Source: Mangrovibacterium diazotrophicum | GTDB lineage: Bacteria; Bacteroidota; Bacteroidia; Bacteroidales; Prolixibacteraceae | Assembly (NCBI RefSeq): GCF_003610535.1 | Contig: NZ_RAPN01000005.1 | Span: 217,121-281,120, forward strand | DNA: 64,000 bases | Direction of reading: 5' to 3' | Shown here: piece by piece, positions 46,511 through 55,525 of the stretch | Layout: every line of letters begins with the position of its first letter | How positions within the stretch are numbered: position 1 is the first letter of the stretch | Notes under the pieces: generated by a model | Database searches by the model: none | Told to the model about the DNA's origin: nothing | The model's input: the letters and a program-made list of their open reading frames with translations, nothing else | Position numbers and translations under genes: made by a program

Positions 46511-47017
46511 TTAGTTCGTTTTAAATTTGAACTTCACTTCCGATAAATCCTGGTTCGCTTTCACGATTTTAGTTTTCAAAGTCTCTTTGAACTCAACCAG
46601 CTTTTCAGCCATCTCAGCATCACCAAGCGAAATCATTTGTGCAGCCAGGATGCCCGCATTTTGAGCTCCGTTGATAGCAACTGTTGCAACCGGAATTCCC
46701 GGAGGCATTTGGGCAATTGCCAGCAATGCGTCCAGTCCGTCCAAGCTGGCACGAATTGGCACGCCAATAACAGGCAGTGTTGTCATTGCAGCAATTACTC
46801 CCGGCAAGTGAGCAGCCATACCGGCGCCGGCAATAATAACTTTAATACCGCGGTCTTTTGCACCTTTGGCAAAAACTTCAACCTCGGCTGGAGTACGATG
46901 AGCAGATAACGCGTTGATTTCAAAAGGAATCTGAAACTCATCTAAAATTTTTGCTGCAGCTTCCATCACTCCTAAATCGGAGGTACTGCCCATAATAATA
47001 CTAACTTTTGGTTCCAT
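46511..47017 (-). CDS. purE: N5-carboxyaminoimidazole ribonucleotide mutase
   Basis: Moves the carboxyl group from N5-CAIR to C4, giving CAIR in purine synthesis (class I PurE, paired with PurK). The 168 residues contain SIIMGSTSDLGVMEAAAKIL, the active-site His in SAHRTPAEVEVFAKGAKDRGI, AGAGMAAHLPGVIAAMT and MPPGIPVATVAINGAQNAGILA. A terminator lies about 120 bp downstream. The purK gene is not in the window. Confidence 0.96.
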   Translation of the reverse strand: MEPKVSIIMGSTSDLGVMEAAAKILDEFQIPFEINALSAHRTPAEVEVFAKGAKDRGIKVIIAGAGMAAHLPGVIAAMTTLPVIGVPIRASLDGLDALLAIAQMPPGIPVATVAINGAQNAGILAAQMISLGDAEMAEKLVEFKETLKTKIVKANQDLSEVKFKFKTN

Positions 47018-47297
47018 TATATCTGTTTTAAATCACTGTAAACACACCTCAAACAAGCTGACCTGCAATCGGGTTCATTTACCCGCATTAAATTCCGGCA
47101 CAAGTTCGCTACAAATTTACAACGAGCCGCCGACTCATTCAACTTAAAGTGAAAATAATCAGCTACTGAGCGTAAAACGAGCGATAATTTTTTGTTACTT
47201 TGCAGCTTTTTAAAATCCGGGCAAAAATAGTCGATTTAAACTGATATTGAAAACAGCTTTCAACCGCCTGTTTATCCGGTTAAAATTTTAAAACACG

Positions 47298-47837
47298 ATG
47301 GGAAAAATCAAGATTATAGACAAGGAATTTGAATTGTTCATCCCCTACGAAAAAATACGTGCTGTGATTGAAAAAATCGCAGACGAGATGAACGAAAATC
47401 TGGCAGGGAAAAATCCACTTTTCCTATGCATCCTGAATGGATCCTTCATGTTTGCAGCTGAAATTTTCAAACGAATTACGCTGCTCGACGCTGAAATTTC
47501 ATTTGTTAAGCTTGCTTCATACCAAGGAACTTCGACAACCGGCACCGTGAAAGAACTTATCGGACTTAACGAAAGTTTGGAAGGCCGCACCGTTGTAGTT
47601 CTCGAAGACATCGTCGATACGGGCATCACGATTGAAAAAGTGATCGCTCAAATTAAAGCTAAAAACCCGGCTGAAGTTCAGGTAGCTACTTTGCTTTTAA
47701 AACCTGACGCTTTACAACGTGACGTTAATTTGGATTACGTTGGGCTGGAAATTCCCAATGAATTTATTGTTGGCTACGGTTTGGACTACGATGGAAGAGG
47801 CCGCAACCTGATTGATATTTTTAAAGTAGTTGAATAA
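47298..47837 (+). CDS. hpt: Hypoxanthine phosphoribosyltransferase
   Basis: Salvages hypoxanthine (and often guanine) to the nucleotide with PRPP. The 179 residues carry the PRTase motif VVVLEDIVDTGITI (PRPP-binding, acidic pair), the flexible-loop SYQGTSTTG, the PPi loop LNGSFMFAAEI and the C-terminal FIVGYGLDYDGRGRNL that recognises the base. First gene of a plus-strand run hpt-adk-obg-PAP2-mutS-like. Confidence 0.95.
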   Translation: MGKIKIIDKEFELFIPYEKIRAVIEKIADEMNENLAGKNPLFLCILNGSFMFAAEIFKRITLLDAEISFVKLASYQGTSTTGTVKELIGLNESLEGRTVVVLEDIVDTGITIEKVIAQIKAKNPAEVQVATLLLKPDALQRDVNLDYVGLEIPNEFIVGYGLDYDGRGRNLIDIFKVVE

Positions 47838-47862
47838 TCCCCTTTATAAAAAATAATACAGA

Positions 47863-48435
47863 ATGTTAAACTTAGTTTTGTTCGGCCCTCCGGGAGCAGG
47901 AAAAGGAACACAGGTCGAATTCTTGATCGAAAGTTACGGATTGGTTCACTTGTCAACCGGCGATTTATTGCGTAACGAAATTGCAGCATCAACTCCACTT
48001 GGAATTGAAGCAAAACGTTACATGGACAATGGCGAATTGGTTCCTGATTCGGTAGTAATCGGAATGATTAAAAACAAACTGGAAAATACATCCGATGCAA
48101 AAGGATTTATTTTCGATGGTTTTCCACGCACAGTCGCTCAAGCCGAAGCGTTGGACCAACTGCTTAACACAAACGGCACTCCGGTTTCGGGCATGCTGAG
48201 TTTGGAAGTAGAAAAAGCTGAGCTGGTTGCCCGCTTGCTGAACCGTGGTAAAACTTCGGGACGTTCTGACGATCAGGATGAATCAATCATCGAAAACCGG
48301 ATTAATGTTTACAACGAAAAAACATTACCGTTGAAAAATTATTATGCCGCTCAAGACAAACACTTTGGAATTAACGGAATGGGATCAATTGCTGAAATTG
48401 CATCTCGTTTGTCTGATGCTGTAAACGCATTATAA
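47863..48435 (+). CDS. adk: Adenylate kinase (short, no zinc LID)
   Basis: Interconverts ATP + AMP and 2 ADP. The 190 residues include the P-loop GPPGAGKGTQ, HLSTGDLLRNEI, GFPRTVAQAEAL and the LID arginines (LNRGKTSGRSDDQDE). The LID is the short form, without the ~27-residue insert and without zinc cysteines, a form seen in many Bacteroidota. It follows hpt by 25 bp and is followed by a terminator. Confidence 0.96.
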   Translation: MLNLVLFGPPGAGKGTQVEFLIESYGLVHLSTGDLLRNEIAASTPLGIEAKRYMDNGELVPDSVVIGMIKNKLENTSDAKGFIFDGFPRTVAQAEALDQLLNTNGTPVSGMLSLEVEKAELVARLLNRGKTSGRSDDQDESIIENRINVYNEKTLPLKNYYAAQDKHFGINGMGSIAEIASRLSDAVNAL

Positions 48436-48455
48436 TCATACGAAATAGTTTCCAG

Positions 48456-48489
48456 AAGACGGATGTGCTCCATGCATTCGTCTTTTTTT
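48456..48489 (+). terminator. Intrinsic terminator between adk and obg
   Basis: AGACGGATG and CATTCGTCT form a 9-bp stem (one mismatch) with a TGCTCCATG loop, followed by seven T. It implies that obg has its own promoter or depends on readthrough. Confidence 0.8.
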
Positions 48490-48523
48490 ATATTATCTTG
48501 CATCTATTCAATTTTTTAAGCAA

Positions 48524-49519
48524 ATGGCTGAAAGCAATTTTGTTGACTACGTAAAGATTTTTTGTCGTTCGGGAAACGGGGGATCCGGATCTGCACACCT
48601 TCGCCGTGAAAAATATATTCCCAAAGGTGGCCCCGACGGTGGCGATGGCGGTCGCGGAGGACACATTATCGTTCGTGGAAATGCCCAAATGTGGACGCTG
48701 CTTCACCTGCGTTATCAACGTCATATTTTTGCAGGCCATGGCGAATCCGGCAGTAAACAGTGCAGCACCGGCGCCGATGGAGAAGATATCATCATCGAAG
48801 TTCCGCTGGGTACTGTAGCCCGTGATGCGGAAACCGGTGAATTCTTATTCGAAATCACACACGACGGCGAAACAAACATCCTGGTTAAAGGTGGTCGCGG
48901 GGGATTGGGAAACACCCATTTCAAATCGTCGACTAACCAAACGCCGCGTTATGCACAACCAGGAGAGCCAAGCGAAGAAGGCTGGAAAATTCTCGAGTTG
49001 AAAGTATTGGCCGATGTCGGTTTGGTTGGATTCCCGAGTGCAGGTAAATCAACACTGCTTTCGGTAGTGTCTGCAGCCAAGCCCAAAATCGCCGATTATC
49101 CGTTCACCACGCTCGTTCCCAATTTGGGAATCGTTTCTTATCGTGATAATCAGTCTTTCATTATGGCCGACATTCCGGGTATTATTGAAGGGGCTCACGA
49201 GGGGAAAGGTTTGGGATTGCGTTTCCTGCGTCACATCGAACGAAACTCGATGCTTTTGTTTATGGTACCAGCCGACAGCAAGGATCACCGAAAAGAATAC
49301 CTGATTCTTTTGAGCGAGCTGGAGAAATACAACCCGGAATTGTTGGATAAGGAACGATTTTTGGTGATCAGTAAATCTGACTTCCTGGATGATGAACTGA
49401 AAGCGGAAATCAGCAAAGAATTTAAAGATATTCCGCACGATTTCATTTCGTCGGTAACCGGAGGTGGAATTACAAAACTGAAAGACACCATTTGGCAGAT
49501 TTTGAATAAACCACAATAA
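48524..49519 (+). CDS. obg: Obg/CgtA GTPase
   Basis: Essential GTPase in late 50S ribosome assembly and stress response. The 331 residues contain the glycine-rich Obg fold (1-158: [36 protein letters not shown]) and the G domain with G1 [12 protein letters not shown]3 [16 protein letters not shown] and G4 ISKSDFLD. The variable C-terminal OCT domain is absent, as in some other Bacteroidota (inference). Confidence 0.96.
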   Translation: MAESNFVDYVKIFCRSGNGGSGSAHLRREKYIPKGGPDGGDGGRGGHIIVRGNAQMWTLLHLRYQRHIFAGHGESGSKQCSTGADGEDIIIEVPLGTVARDAETGEFLFEITHDGETNILVKGGRGGLGNTHFKSSTNQTPRYAQPGEPSEEGWKILELKVLADVGLVGFPSAGKSTLLSVVSAAKPKIADYPFTTLVPNLGIVSYRDNQSFIMADIPGIIEGAHEGKGLGLRFLRHIERNSMLLFMVPADSKDHRKEYLILLSELEKYNPELLDKERFLVISKSDFLDDELKAEISKEFKDIPHDFISSVTGGGITKLKDTIWQILNKPQ

Positions 49520-49524
49520 GATTT

Positions 49525-50214
49525 ATGGAGCACATAATCGACGTCGATAAATCCATCTTTTTTTATCTAAACGGGATGCATTCCCCGTTTTGGGATGTCG
49601 TTATGGCTCTGTTCACCCGCACCGAATACTGGATTTTACTTTTTGGTGTAATCATCTATTATATCATTCGCAGGTACCGGATGAAGTCGATCATGATTCT
49701 TATTCTGATCGCCTTATGCATCCTCATTGCCGACCAATTCTCCGGGCTCATCAAGGACTCCGTGCAACGATTGCGACCAACCCACGATCCAACAATGCAG
49801 GATCTGGTACACAATGTGCTTTCCAAAGGAGGGTTGTACGGATATTTTTCGGCACACGCGGCAAATACATTTGCAGTCGCAACTTTCACCTCATTCATTT
49901 TCAAAAACAGAGCATTCAATTTTCTCATTTTCAGTTGGGCGATCGTGGTTAGCTACAGCCGCATTTACCTCGGTGTCCATTTTCCATTCGACGTGTTGAC
50001 AGGCGTCACCTTCGGCACCGCACTGGGCTACGGCGCTTATCGGCTATTAATATTTCTCGACAACCGCTTTTTTGTGCTTGGACTGCCCAAATTGGCCGAG
50101 GCACGGCTACGAAACAAAGATTTCCGCTACATTCTTATTATCGTATTGAGCTTTGTATTCACAACCCTTTTGTTGGTTAATCGCCTTCAACATTTTAACT
50201 GGATTCAGTTATGA
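49525..50214 (+). CDS. PAP2-family membrane phosphatase
   Basis: A 229-residue membrane phosphatase with the three PAP2 motifs: KDSVQRLRP (C1), GYFSAHAANTF (C2, the SxH variant) and SRIYLGVHFPFDVL (C3). Six membrane segments are predicted. Homologues dephosphorylate undecaprenyl pyrophosphate or phosphatidic acid; the substrate here is unknown. It begins 5 bp after obg and overlaps the MutS-like gene by 4 bp (ATGA at 50211-50214). Confidence 0.88.
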   Translation: MEHIIDVDKSIFFYLNGMHSPFWDVVMALFTRTEYWILLFGVIIYYIIRRYRMKSIMILILIALCILIADQFSGLIKDSVQRLRPTHDPTMQDLVHNVLSKGGLYGYFSAHAANTFAVATFTSFIFKNRAFNFLIFSWAIVVSYSRIYLGVHFPFDVLTGVTFGTALGYGAYRLLIFLDNRFFVLGLPKLAEARLRNKDFRYILIIVLSFVFTTLLLVNRLQHFNWIQL

Positions 50215-51989
50215 GCAACCCTGCAAGCCAAATTGAAGAATTCCTGAGACAGGACAAAGGAGATTTGGAGCGTTACAATAAAAAAATGAAACAGCTTTTC
50301 TATTTCCGCTTAATCAGTTTTGCGGGAATCATCTTGAGCGTTATTTATCTTCCTTATCCCTCATTGCTTGTTTCTACTCTTATCTTCACGGCACTTTTTC
50401 TATTTTTCATTCGCAAAAACATTTTGCTTGAAAAAGAACGAAATTTTCGGAAGCGGCTGATAAAAATCTCTGAAAAAGAACTTTTAGCGCTTCAAGAACA
50501 ATACTCCCACTTCAATCCCGGTAAAGAATTTAACAATCCGGATCATCCGTTCTCATTCGATCTGGACGTGTTTGGAGAAGGTAGCCTGTTTCAGTTCCTA
50601 AACCGAACCACTACACCTTTAGGGAAAAAGCGCCTGGCAGGCCTGTTGGAAAACCAAGAAACTGATGTCTCAGCTCTAAAAGATCGTCAAAACGCGATAG
50701 AAGAACTCGCAAAAGAAGTTCGATGGAGACAAGTATTTGCAGGAAAAGGAAACCTGGACAACGAAGCTGACCTGAAACTGTTGCGAAAACTCAGTGAAGA
50801 GACAAAGCTGAAAAACCCGGGCAGAATAAAATGGTTAATTACGATTATTCCCGTCATCTCAACCGTTATACTCGTTTTAGCATTCGTTCAATTGGTGCCT
50901 TGGACTTTACTAATGCTTGTCGCTGTTTTCAATGTCGCGATTCTGTCGTTCAGCAAAAAGACGATCGATGACTTTTATAACCACTTCGGAAACCAGACAT
51001 CAATCTTAGGCAAATATTTTGATTTGTTAAAGATGATTGAAGACCAGAACTTCAACTCATCTTCCCTCAAACAGCTTCAACAAAAACTGTACGAAGAGGA
51101 AACATCAGCAACAGCAACCATACAGCAACTGAAGTCTATTTTGGCCAGATTCGACTACCGAGCCAATTTCATTTTCATCCTCGTTGCAGACTCGCTATAT
51201 CTGTGGGACTTAATTTGCGTGCGGCAATTGGACAACTGGAACCGGGATCACCAATCCAAACTTAACGTATGGATTGATGTCATCGCCGAGTTTGATGCAT
51301 TATCAAGTCTGGCAAATTTCAACTTTAACAATCCGGAATATTGTCTCCCTGCTTTCGAGTCTCCTGAATTCTGTTTCGAAGCGCAGAACCTCGCTCATCC
51401 TTTAATGAAGAAAAACAAGCGGATTGGAAATGATTTCAACATGAAAGGAAGAGGTCAATTTGTCGTTTTGACGGGCGCTAATATGGCTGGCAAGAGTACT
51501 TTTCTCAGAACCTTGGGAATAAACATGATTTTGGCCTTGAATGGATGCCGTTGCAGTGCCGACCAAATGACTTTGTCACCGGCCCCCCTGTACACAAACA
51601 TGCGTACTACTGATAACCTGCAAAAAGAAGAGTCCTACTTTCACGCGGAATTACTGAGATTAAAGGGAATTTTGGACGAGATCCAGAACGGTTCTCCTGC
51701 CTTCATCTTAATCGACGAAATGCTGAAGGGAACAAATTCGGTGGACAAACTACAGGGATCTGTTGCATTGACTCAGCGCCTGCTCGCACTTAATGCAAAC
51801 GGAATCATCTCCACACACGATTTAAAACTTGCCGAATTAGAACAACAATATCCCCACAACATCACTTCTCTTTGCTTTGAAATTCGCATTGAAAACGACA
51901 AATTATTCTTCGACTACCGCCTAAAACAAGGAATTACCCAAACTATGAATGCAAGTTTTTTGATGCATCAAATGGGTATTATTTCTTGA
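50211..51989 (+). CDS. Membrane-anchored MutS-like ATPase
   Basis: A 592-residue MutS-family ATPase without the mismatch-recognition domain. The C-terminal ATPase domain has Walker A GANMAGKST at 422-430 and Walker B with FILIDEMLKGT at 498-508, followed by STHDLKLAELEQQYP. The core/clamp helices lie at about 120-400. The N-terminal part holds two membrane hairpins (about 29-47 with 51-68, and 208-225 with 228-246), so the protein is membrane-bound, unlike MutS or MutS2. The family is found in Bacteroidota and its role is unknown. It is translationally coupled to the PAP2 phosphatase gene. Confidence 0.82.
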   Translation: MSNPASQIEEFLRQDKGDLERYNKKMKQLFYFRLISFAGIILSVIYLPYPSLLVSTLIFTALFLFFIRKNILLEKERNFRKRLIKISEKELLALQEQYSHFNPGKEFNNPDHPFSFDLDVFGEGSLFQFLNRTTTPLGKKRLAGLLENQETDVSALKDRQNAIEELAKEVRWRQVFAGKGNLDNEADLKLLRKLSEETKLKNPGRIKWLITIIPVISTVILVLAFVQLVPWTLLMLVAVFNVAILSFSKKTIDDFYNHFGNQTSILGKYFDLLKMIEDQNFNSSSLKQLQQKLYEEETSATATIQQLKSILARFDYRANFIFILVADSLYLWDLICVRQLDNWNRDHQSKLNVWIDVIAEFDALSSLANFNFNNPEYCLPAFESPEFCFEAQNLAHPLMKKNKRIGNDFNMKGRGQFVVLTGANMAGKSTFLRTLGINMILALNGCRCSADQMTLSPAPLYTNMRTTDNLQKEESYFHAELLRLKGILDEIQNGSPAFILIDEMLKGTNSVDKLQGSVALTQRLLALNANGIISTHDLKLAELEQQYPHNITSLCFEIRIENDKLFFDYRLKQGITQTMNASFLMHQMGIIS

Positions 51990-52180
51990 AAACAAACACA
52001 ATCGCTTGCACCACTATCATTTTGTCAAAAAGAGGACCTTCTGCATATGGGGGAAATTACCCATTGATTTCCGATAGATGTTATAAAACACATCCCTTAC
52101 TGCTGATTTACTGCCACTTACAAAAACCAATGCATTTTTGCGTATAATCCCCACTTGAATTCGATCTAAATAAGCCGGAA

Positions 52181-52210
52181 TTTTGACTTAACGCAATTCG
52201 ATAAAGTTTG
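52181..52210 (+). promoter_or_regulatory. Candidate promoter of the polysaccharide locus
   Basis: TTTTG at 52181-52185 and TAAAGTTTG at 52202-52210 resemble the -33 and -7 elements of Bacteroidota, though the -7 element has one extra base. It is the best candidate found upstream of the antiterminator gene. Confidence 0.35.
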
Positions 52211-52350
52211 GATAATCTGAAACAGCGATTACGACTTAATCGACAAGACACAAATCGAGAAGACTAAATCAAATCTTAAACAACGAAAACTTAGCGCCTC
52301 TCTAAAAAAAGAGGTTCTAAAAACACAAATGATTTGATGATATGAGACGA

Positions 52351-52393
52351 GACCCGTGTGGGTCAGGAAGCGAAGCTGTGTTAAGCCGTTAAC
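52351..52393 (+). promoter_or_regulatory. Three tandem hairpins in the antiterminator leader
   Basis: GACCCGTGTGGGTC (52351-52364, 5-bp stem), AGCGAAGCT (52369-52377, 3-bp stem) and GTTAAGCCGTTAAC (52380-52393, 5-bp stem) follow each other closely. Such a structured leader is where a NusG-like protein could be recruited, as at ops elements in other bacteria. Function inferred from position. Confidence 0.45.
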
Positions 52394-52444
52394 CAATAAG
52401 ACGATCTGCAATCAAAATAGTTATTAATCTCTAAATGATTAGTT

Positions 52445-53011
52445 ATGAGTTTAATCAATTCAAATTACCAGTGGTTTGCCTTGTACACAAAATCACGATT
52501 CGAGAAAAAGGTACATGCGAGCCTTCAGTCAAAGGGAATCGAAAGTTATCTGCCAATAAGGACTGAAAAACGTCGTTGGAGCGACAGAATCAAGACTATA
52601 GAAGAACCTTTGCTGAAAGGCTACATTTTCGTGAAAGTAAGTAACAAAGAATACTTCAACGTATTGAATACTACCGGTGCAGTTGCCTATGTATCTTTCG
52701 GTGGAAAAGCTGCCCCAATCCCAGAAAAGCAACTGGACGATTTGAAAATCTTCCTGCAAGGTTACAACCAGGAGATTGATGTTACTTATGACAATCTGGA
52801 AGAAGGGCTTAAAGTAATTGTTGTCGCGGGACCTATGAAAGGTGTGGTTGGAGAAGTTGTTGAGTTCCGTGGAAAAAGCCGAATCGCTCTTCGATTCAAG
52901 AACCTGGGATATTGCATCTTGACTGATATCGCGACAAAAGACGTGGAAGCTTACAAACCACACTTAATTAGTTCCCACAAACGTCTGGTTAACTCACTTT
53001 TATCTGCCTAG
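52445..53011 (+). CDS. UpxY-family NusG-like transcription antiterminator
   Basis: A 188-residue specialised NusG paralogue. It has an NGN domain (about 8-110: QWFALYTKSRFEKKVHASLQ, ESYLPIRTEKRRWSDRIK, EEPLLKGYIFVK) and a KOW domain (about 125-165: GLKVIVVAGPMKGVVGEVVEF). In Bacteroides, UpxY proteins act on their own long polysaccharide operons by preventing early termination; the first-gene position here fits. No UpxZ-type inhibitor gene follows. Confidence 0.9.
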   Translation: MSLINSNYQWFALYTKSRFEKKVHASLQSKGIESYLPIRTEKRRWSDRIKTIEEPLLKGYIFVKVSNKEYFNVLNTTGAVAYVSFGGKAAPIPEKQLDDLKIFLQGYNQEIDVTYDNLEEGLKVIVVAGPMKGVVGEVVEFRGKSRIALRFKNLGYCILTDIATKDVEAYKPHLISSHKRLVNSLLSA

Positions 53012-53106
53012 GAATAAATTTCTACGAGGTAGTTATGCTCATTGGTTGTGCAAAGCAGCACTCTATCTCCCTAACGTGTATATTCTAAAAGTAATACCCC
53101 TTAAAT

Positions 53107-53892
53107 ATGAAAGTACTTATTCTGGCTGGCGGTCTGGGAACTCGCCTATCAGAGGAAACAAAGATCAAACCAAAGCCGATGGTCGAAATCGGAGGATATC
53201 CAATTATCTGGCATATCATGAAGATTTACGCGGCTCATGGTCACAACGATTTCATAGTCTTGTGTGGTTACAAAGGCTATATCATCAAGGAATTCTTTGC
53301 GAACTATTTACAAAACCACTCGGACATCCATGTCGATTTAGAGAAAAACGAAATCAGTTATCTGAAGTCCAATGTCGAACCTTGGAAGGTTACACTGATC
53401 GACACAGGTTCTGAAACCCTCACCGGTGGACGTATTAAGCGAGTTAAGGATCTAGTTGGTAACGAGCCATTCTTGTTGACTTATGGTGACGGTGTTTCAA
53501 ACGTTGACATAACTGAAACGATCAAATTTCACAAGAGTCAAAACTCGCTTGTAACACTTTCGGCGATTAAACCCCCCGGCCGATTTGGAACCTTCAGCCT
53601 CCAATCCGACGGAAACACTATTGCAAACTTCAGGGAAAAACCTTCGGGAGACGGCAGTGAGTCTGCATGGATTAATGGCGGTTTCTTTGTGGTCGAACCG
53701 GAAGCGTTCAACTACATCGACGGAGACCAGACGATTTGGGAAAGAGATCCTTTGGAAAATATAGCTTCAGAGGGAAAACTTTCAGCTTACCGACACCACG
53801 GATTTTGGCATCCGATGGATACTTTACGCGATAAGCACACCTTGGAAGAACTTTGGGCTAGTGGTGAAGCCCCCTGGAAAATTTGGAATTAA
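53107..53892 (+). CDS. rfbF: Glucose-1-phosphate cytidylyltransferase
   Basis: Makes CDP-glucose from glucose-1-phosphate and CTP, the first step to CDP-linked deoxysugars. The 261 residues contain the nucleotidyltransferase motif [25 protein letters not shown], then [15 protein letters not shown], and the product-site wording [10 protein letters not shown] and [17 protein letters not shown] that distinguish RfbF. No CDP-glucose 4,6-dehydratase (rfbG) gene follows, which is unusual. Confidence 0.93.
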   Translation: MKVLILAGGLGTRLSEETKIKPKPMVEIGGYPIIWHIMKIYAAHGHNDFIVLCGYKGYIIKEFFANYLQNHSDIHVDLEKNEISYLKSNVEPWKVTLIDTGSETLTGGRIKRVKDLVGNEPFLLTYGDGVSNVDITETIKFHKSQNSLVTLSAIKPPGRFGTFSLQSDGNTIANFREKPSGDGSESAWINGGFFVVEPEAFNYIDGDQTIWERDPLENIASEGKLSAYRHHGFWHPMDTLRDKHTLEELWASGEAPWKIWN

Positions 53893-53910
53893 TCTTTAAA
53901 CAATAAAGAA

Positions 53911-55014
53911 ATGAAAATCTTAATTATTGGAAACATGGGCTATGTTGGCCCTGGCGTTGTCAAGCAACTTCGACAAACTTATCCTCAAGGTGAGCTCGTT
54001 GGTTATGATATCGGCTATTTTGCAAATCAACTTACAAATACAGAATTTTTGCCGGAAGTAAAACTCAATCAACAACTCTTCGGTGATGTTCGCGAATTCC
54101 CTTACGAAATTTTATCCGGATTTGACTCTGTTGTCTATTTGGCTGCTATCTCTAATGACCCAATGGGTGCCAAGTATGAAGAGATTACATTAGACGTAAA
54201 CTATCGCTCCTGCATAAAAATCGCAGAAAAAGCGAAAGAAGCTAAAGTAAAATCATTCGTTTTCGCATCAAGCTGCAGTATTTACGGAGCTGCAGACCAA
54301 TATGCTAAAAAAGAAACTGACACAAAAAATCCATTAACGGCTTACGCCAGATCGAAGGTTTTCGCAGAACAAGATCTAGAGCCATTGGCAGACGCTAACT
54401 TTACTGTCACTTGCCTCCGATTTGCAACTGCGTGTGGAATGAGCAATCGATTGAGATTAGATTTGGTTTTAAATGATTTCGTGGCTGGAGCTGTTGTTTC
54501 CAAAGGAATTGATATCCTCAGCGACGGAACTCCATGGCGACCGCTGATTAACGTTTTGGATATGGGCCGGGCAATCGACTGGGCAATCACCCGGAAGGAA
54601 TCAAACGGCGGCCAGTTCTTGGCAATAAATACTGGTAGCAACGTTTGGAACTACCAAGTTAAAGAACTCGCAGAAGCAGTTGCCAAAGTTGTTCCAGGCT
54701 GCAAGGTCACAGTCAATCAAGATGCTCCCCCTGATAAGCGTTCTTATAAAGTAAACTTCGACCTTTTTAAAGAACTTGCTCCAAATCATCAACCGATTTT
54801 CGACCTGCAATCAACAATCGAAGATTTATTTAAATCACTCACAAACATCGGATTAAAAGACCCCAAATTCAGAGACTCAAAGTACATGCGCTTGAAAATA
54901 TTAGCAAGTTTACAAGAAAATGGGCACCTCAGCGAAAACTTAATGTGGAACTTTCTAAAAACATCTGAAAATGATATTCACCGAAACGAAGTTGCCGGGA
55001 GCGTATGTAATTGA
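53911..55014 (+). CDS. Extended SDR-family nucleotide-sugar epimerase/dehydratase
   Basis: A 367-residue NAD(P)-dependent extended short-chain dehydrogenase. The Rossmann motif GNMGYVGPGV is at residues 7-16, the catalytic Ser lies in SSCSIYG and Tyr/Lys in YARSKVFAE (YxxxK). It acts on a nucleotide sugar, presumably the CDP-sugar of this cassette; whether it is an epimerase, a dehydratase or a reductase cannot be told. Its last 44 bp overlap the next gene. Confidence 0.82.
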   Translation: MKILIIGNMGYVGPGVVKQLRQTYPQGELVGYDIGYFANQLTNTEFLPEVKLNQQLFGDVREFPYEILSGFDSVVYLAAISNDPMGAKYEEITLDVNYRSCIKIAEKAKEAKVKSFVFASSCSIYGAADQYAKKETDTKNPLTAYARSKVFAEQDLEPLADANFTVTCLRFATACGMSNRLRLDLVLNDFVAGAVVSKGIDILSDGTPWRPLINVLDMGRAIDWAITRKESNGGQFLAINTGSNVWNYQVKELAEAVAKVVPGCKVTVNQDAPPDKRSYKVNFDLFKELAPNHQPIFDLQSTIEDLFKSLTNIGLKDPKFRDSKYMRLKILASLQENGHLSENLMWNFLKTSENDIHRNEVAGSVCN

Positions 55015-55513
55015 GATCAAGCAACTCACTGATGACCGTGGTTTTTTTGGTAGATCATGGTGTAAACATGAAATGGAGGAGCACGGACTTAACGGCAATG
55101 TTGTCCAATCGAACACTTCTCTTAGCAAATTAAAAGGCACTTTGCGTGGAATGCACTACCAAAAGCATCCATACGAGGAAACAAAATTAATCCGTTGTAC
55201 TAAAGGAGCAATCTACGATGTAATTATTGATTTGAGGAAAGACTCTCCAACTTACCTGCAGTGGTTTGGCATCGAACTTACTGAAGACAATTACAAAATG
55301 TTATACGTTCCTGAAAAGTTTGCGCACGGATTTATTACGCTCAAAGACAATACCGAAGTTACCTACCTAGTAACAGAGTTTTATACTCCCGGATCAGAAG
55401 CGGGTTTACGCTATAATGATCCTCGGTTCAACATTCAATGGCCCGGAGAAATAACGGTGATTACCGACAAAGACAAAAACCACCCGGACTTCGACGAATC
55501 TTTACTTCCTTAA
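54971..55513 (+). CDS. RmlC-like nucleotide-sugar 3,5-epimerase
   Basis: A 180-residue cupin-fold epimerase of the RmlC/RfbC family. Family wording is strong: MIFTETKLPGAYVIEIK, DRGFFGRSW, the catalytic His in GTLRGMHYQ, DVIIDLRKDSPTYLQW and the loop FAHGFITL with the Tyr in YLVTEFYTPG. Since rmlA, rmlB and rmlD are absent nearby, it probably works on the CDP-sugar of this cassette, not on dTDP-rhamnose (inference). The start overlaps the previous gene by 44 bp; the strong N-terminus supports it. Confidence 0.88.
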   Translation: MIFTETKLPGAYVIEIKQLTDDRGFFGRSWCKHEMEEHGLNGNVVQSNTSLSKLKGTLRGMHYQKHPYEETKLIRCTKGAIYDVIIDLRKDSPTYLQWFGIELTEDNYKMLYVPEKFAHGFITLKDNTEVTYLVTEFYTPGSEAGLRYNDPRFNIQWPGEITVITDKDKNHPDFDESLLP

Positions 55514-55525
55514 AACAAAACAAAA

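Larger units (their letters stand above)
51990..52444. other. Leader region of the polysaccharide locus
   Basis: About 455 bp without a gene. A TTTTG ... TAAAGTTTG pair at 52181-52210 is a possible promoter, giving a leader of about 230 nt. That leader contains a CCTCT/AGAGG hairpin (about 52295-52313) and three short hairpins in a row at 52351-52393, ending 50 bp before the antiterminator gene. A short minus-strand frame here (52229-52411) is not credible as a gene. Confidence 0.5.

Noticed and set aside
52351..52393. Resemblance of GGTCAGGAAGCGAAGC to the conserved core of SRP 4.5S RNA
   Set aside because: The flanking bases do not form the SRP domain IV helix with its asymmetric loop, and the position fits a leader of the following gene.
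52229..52411. A 60-codon minus-strand frame in the antiterminator leader
   Set aside because: Overlaps the structured leader, has no family resemblance and no plausible promoter.
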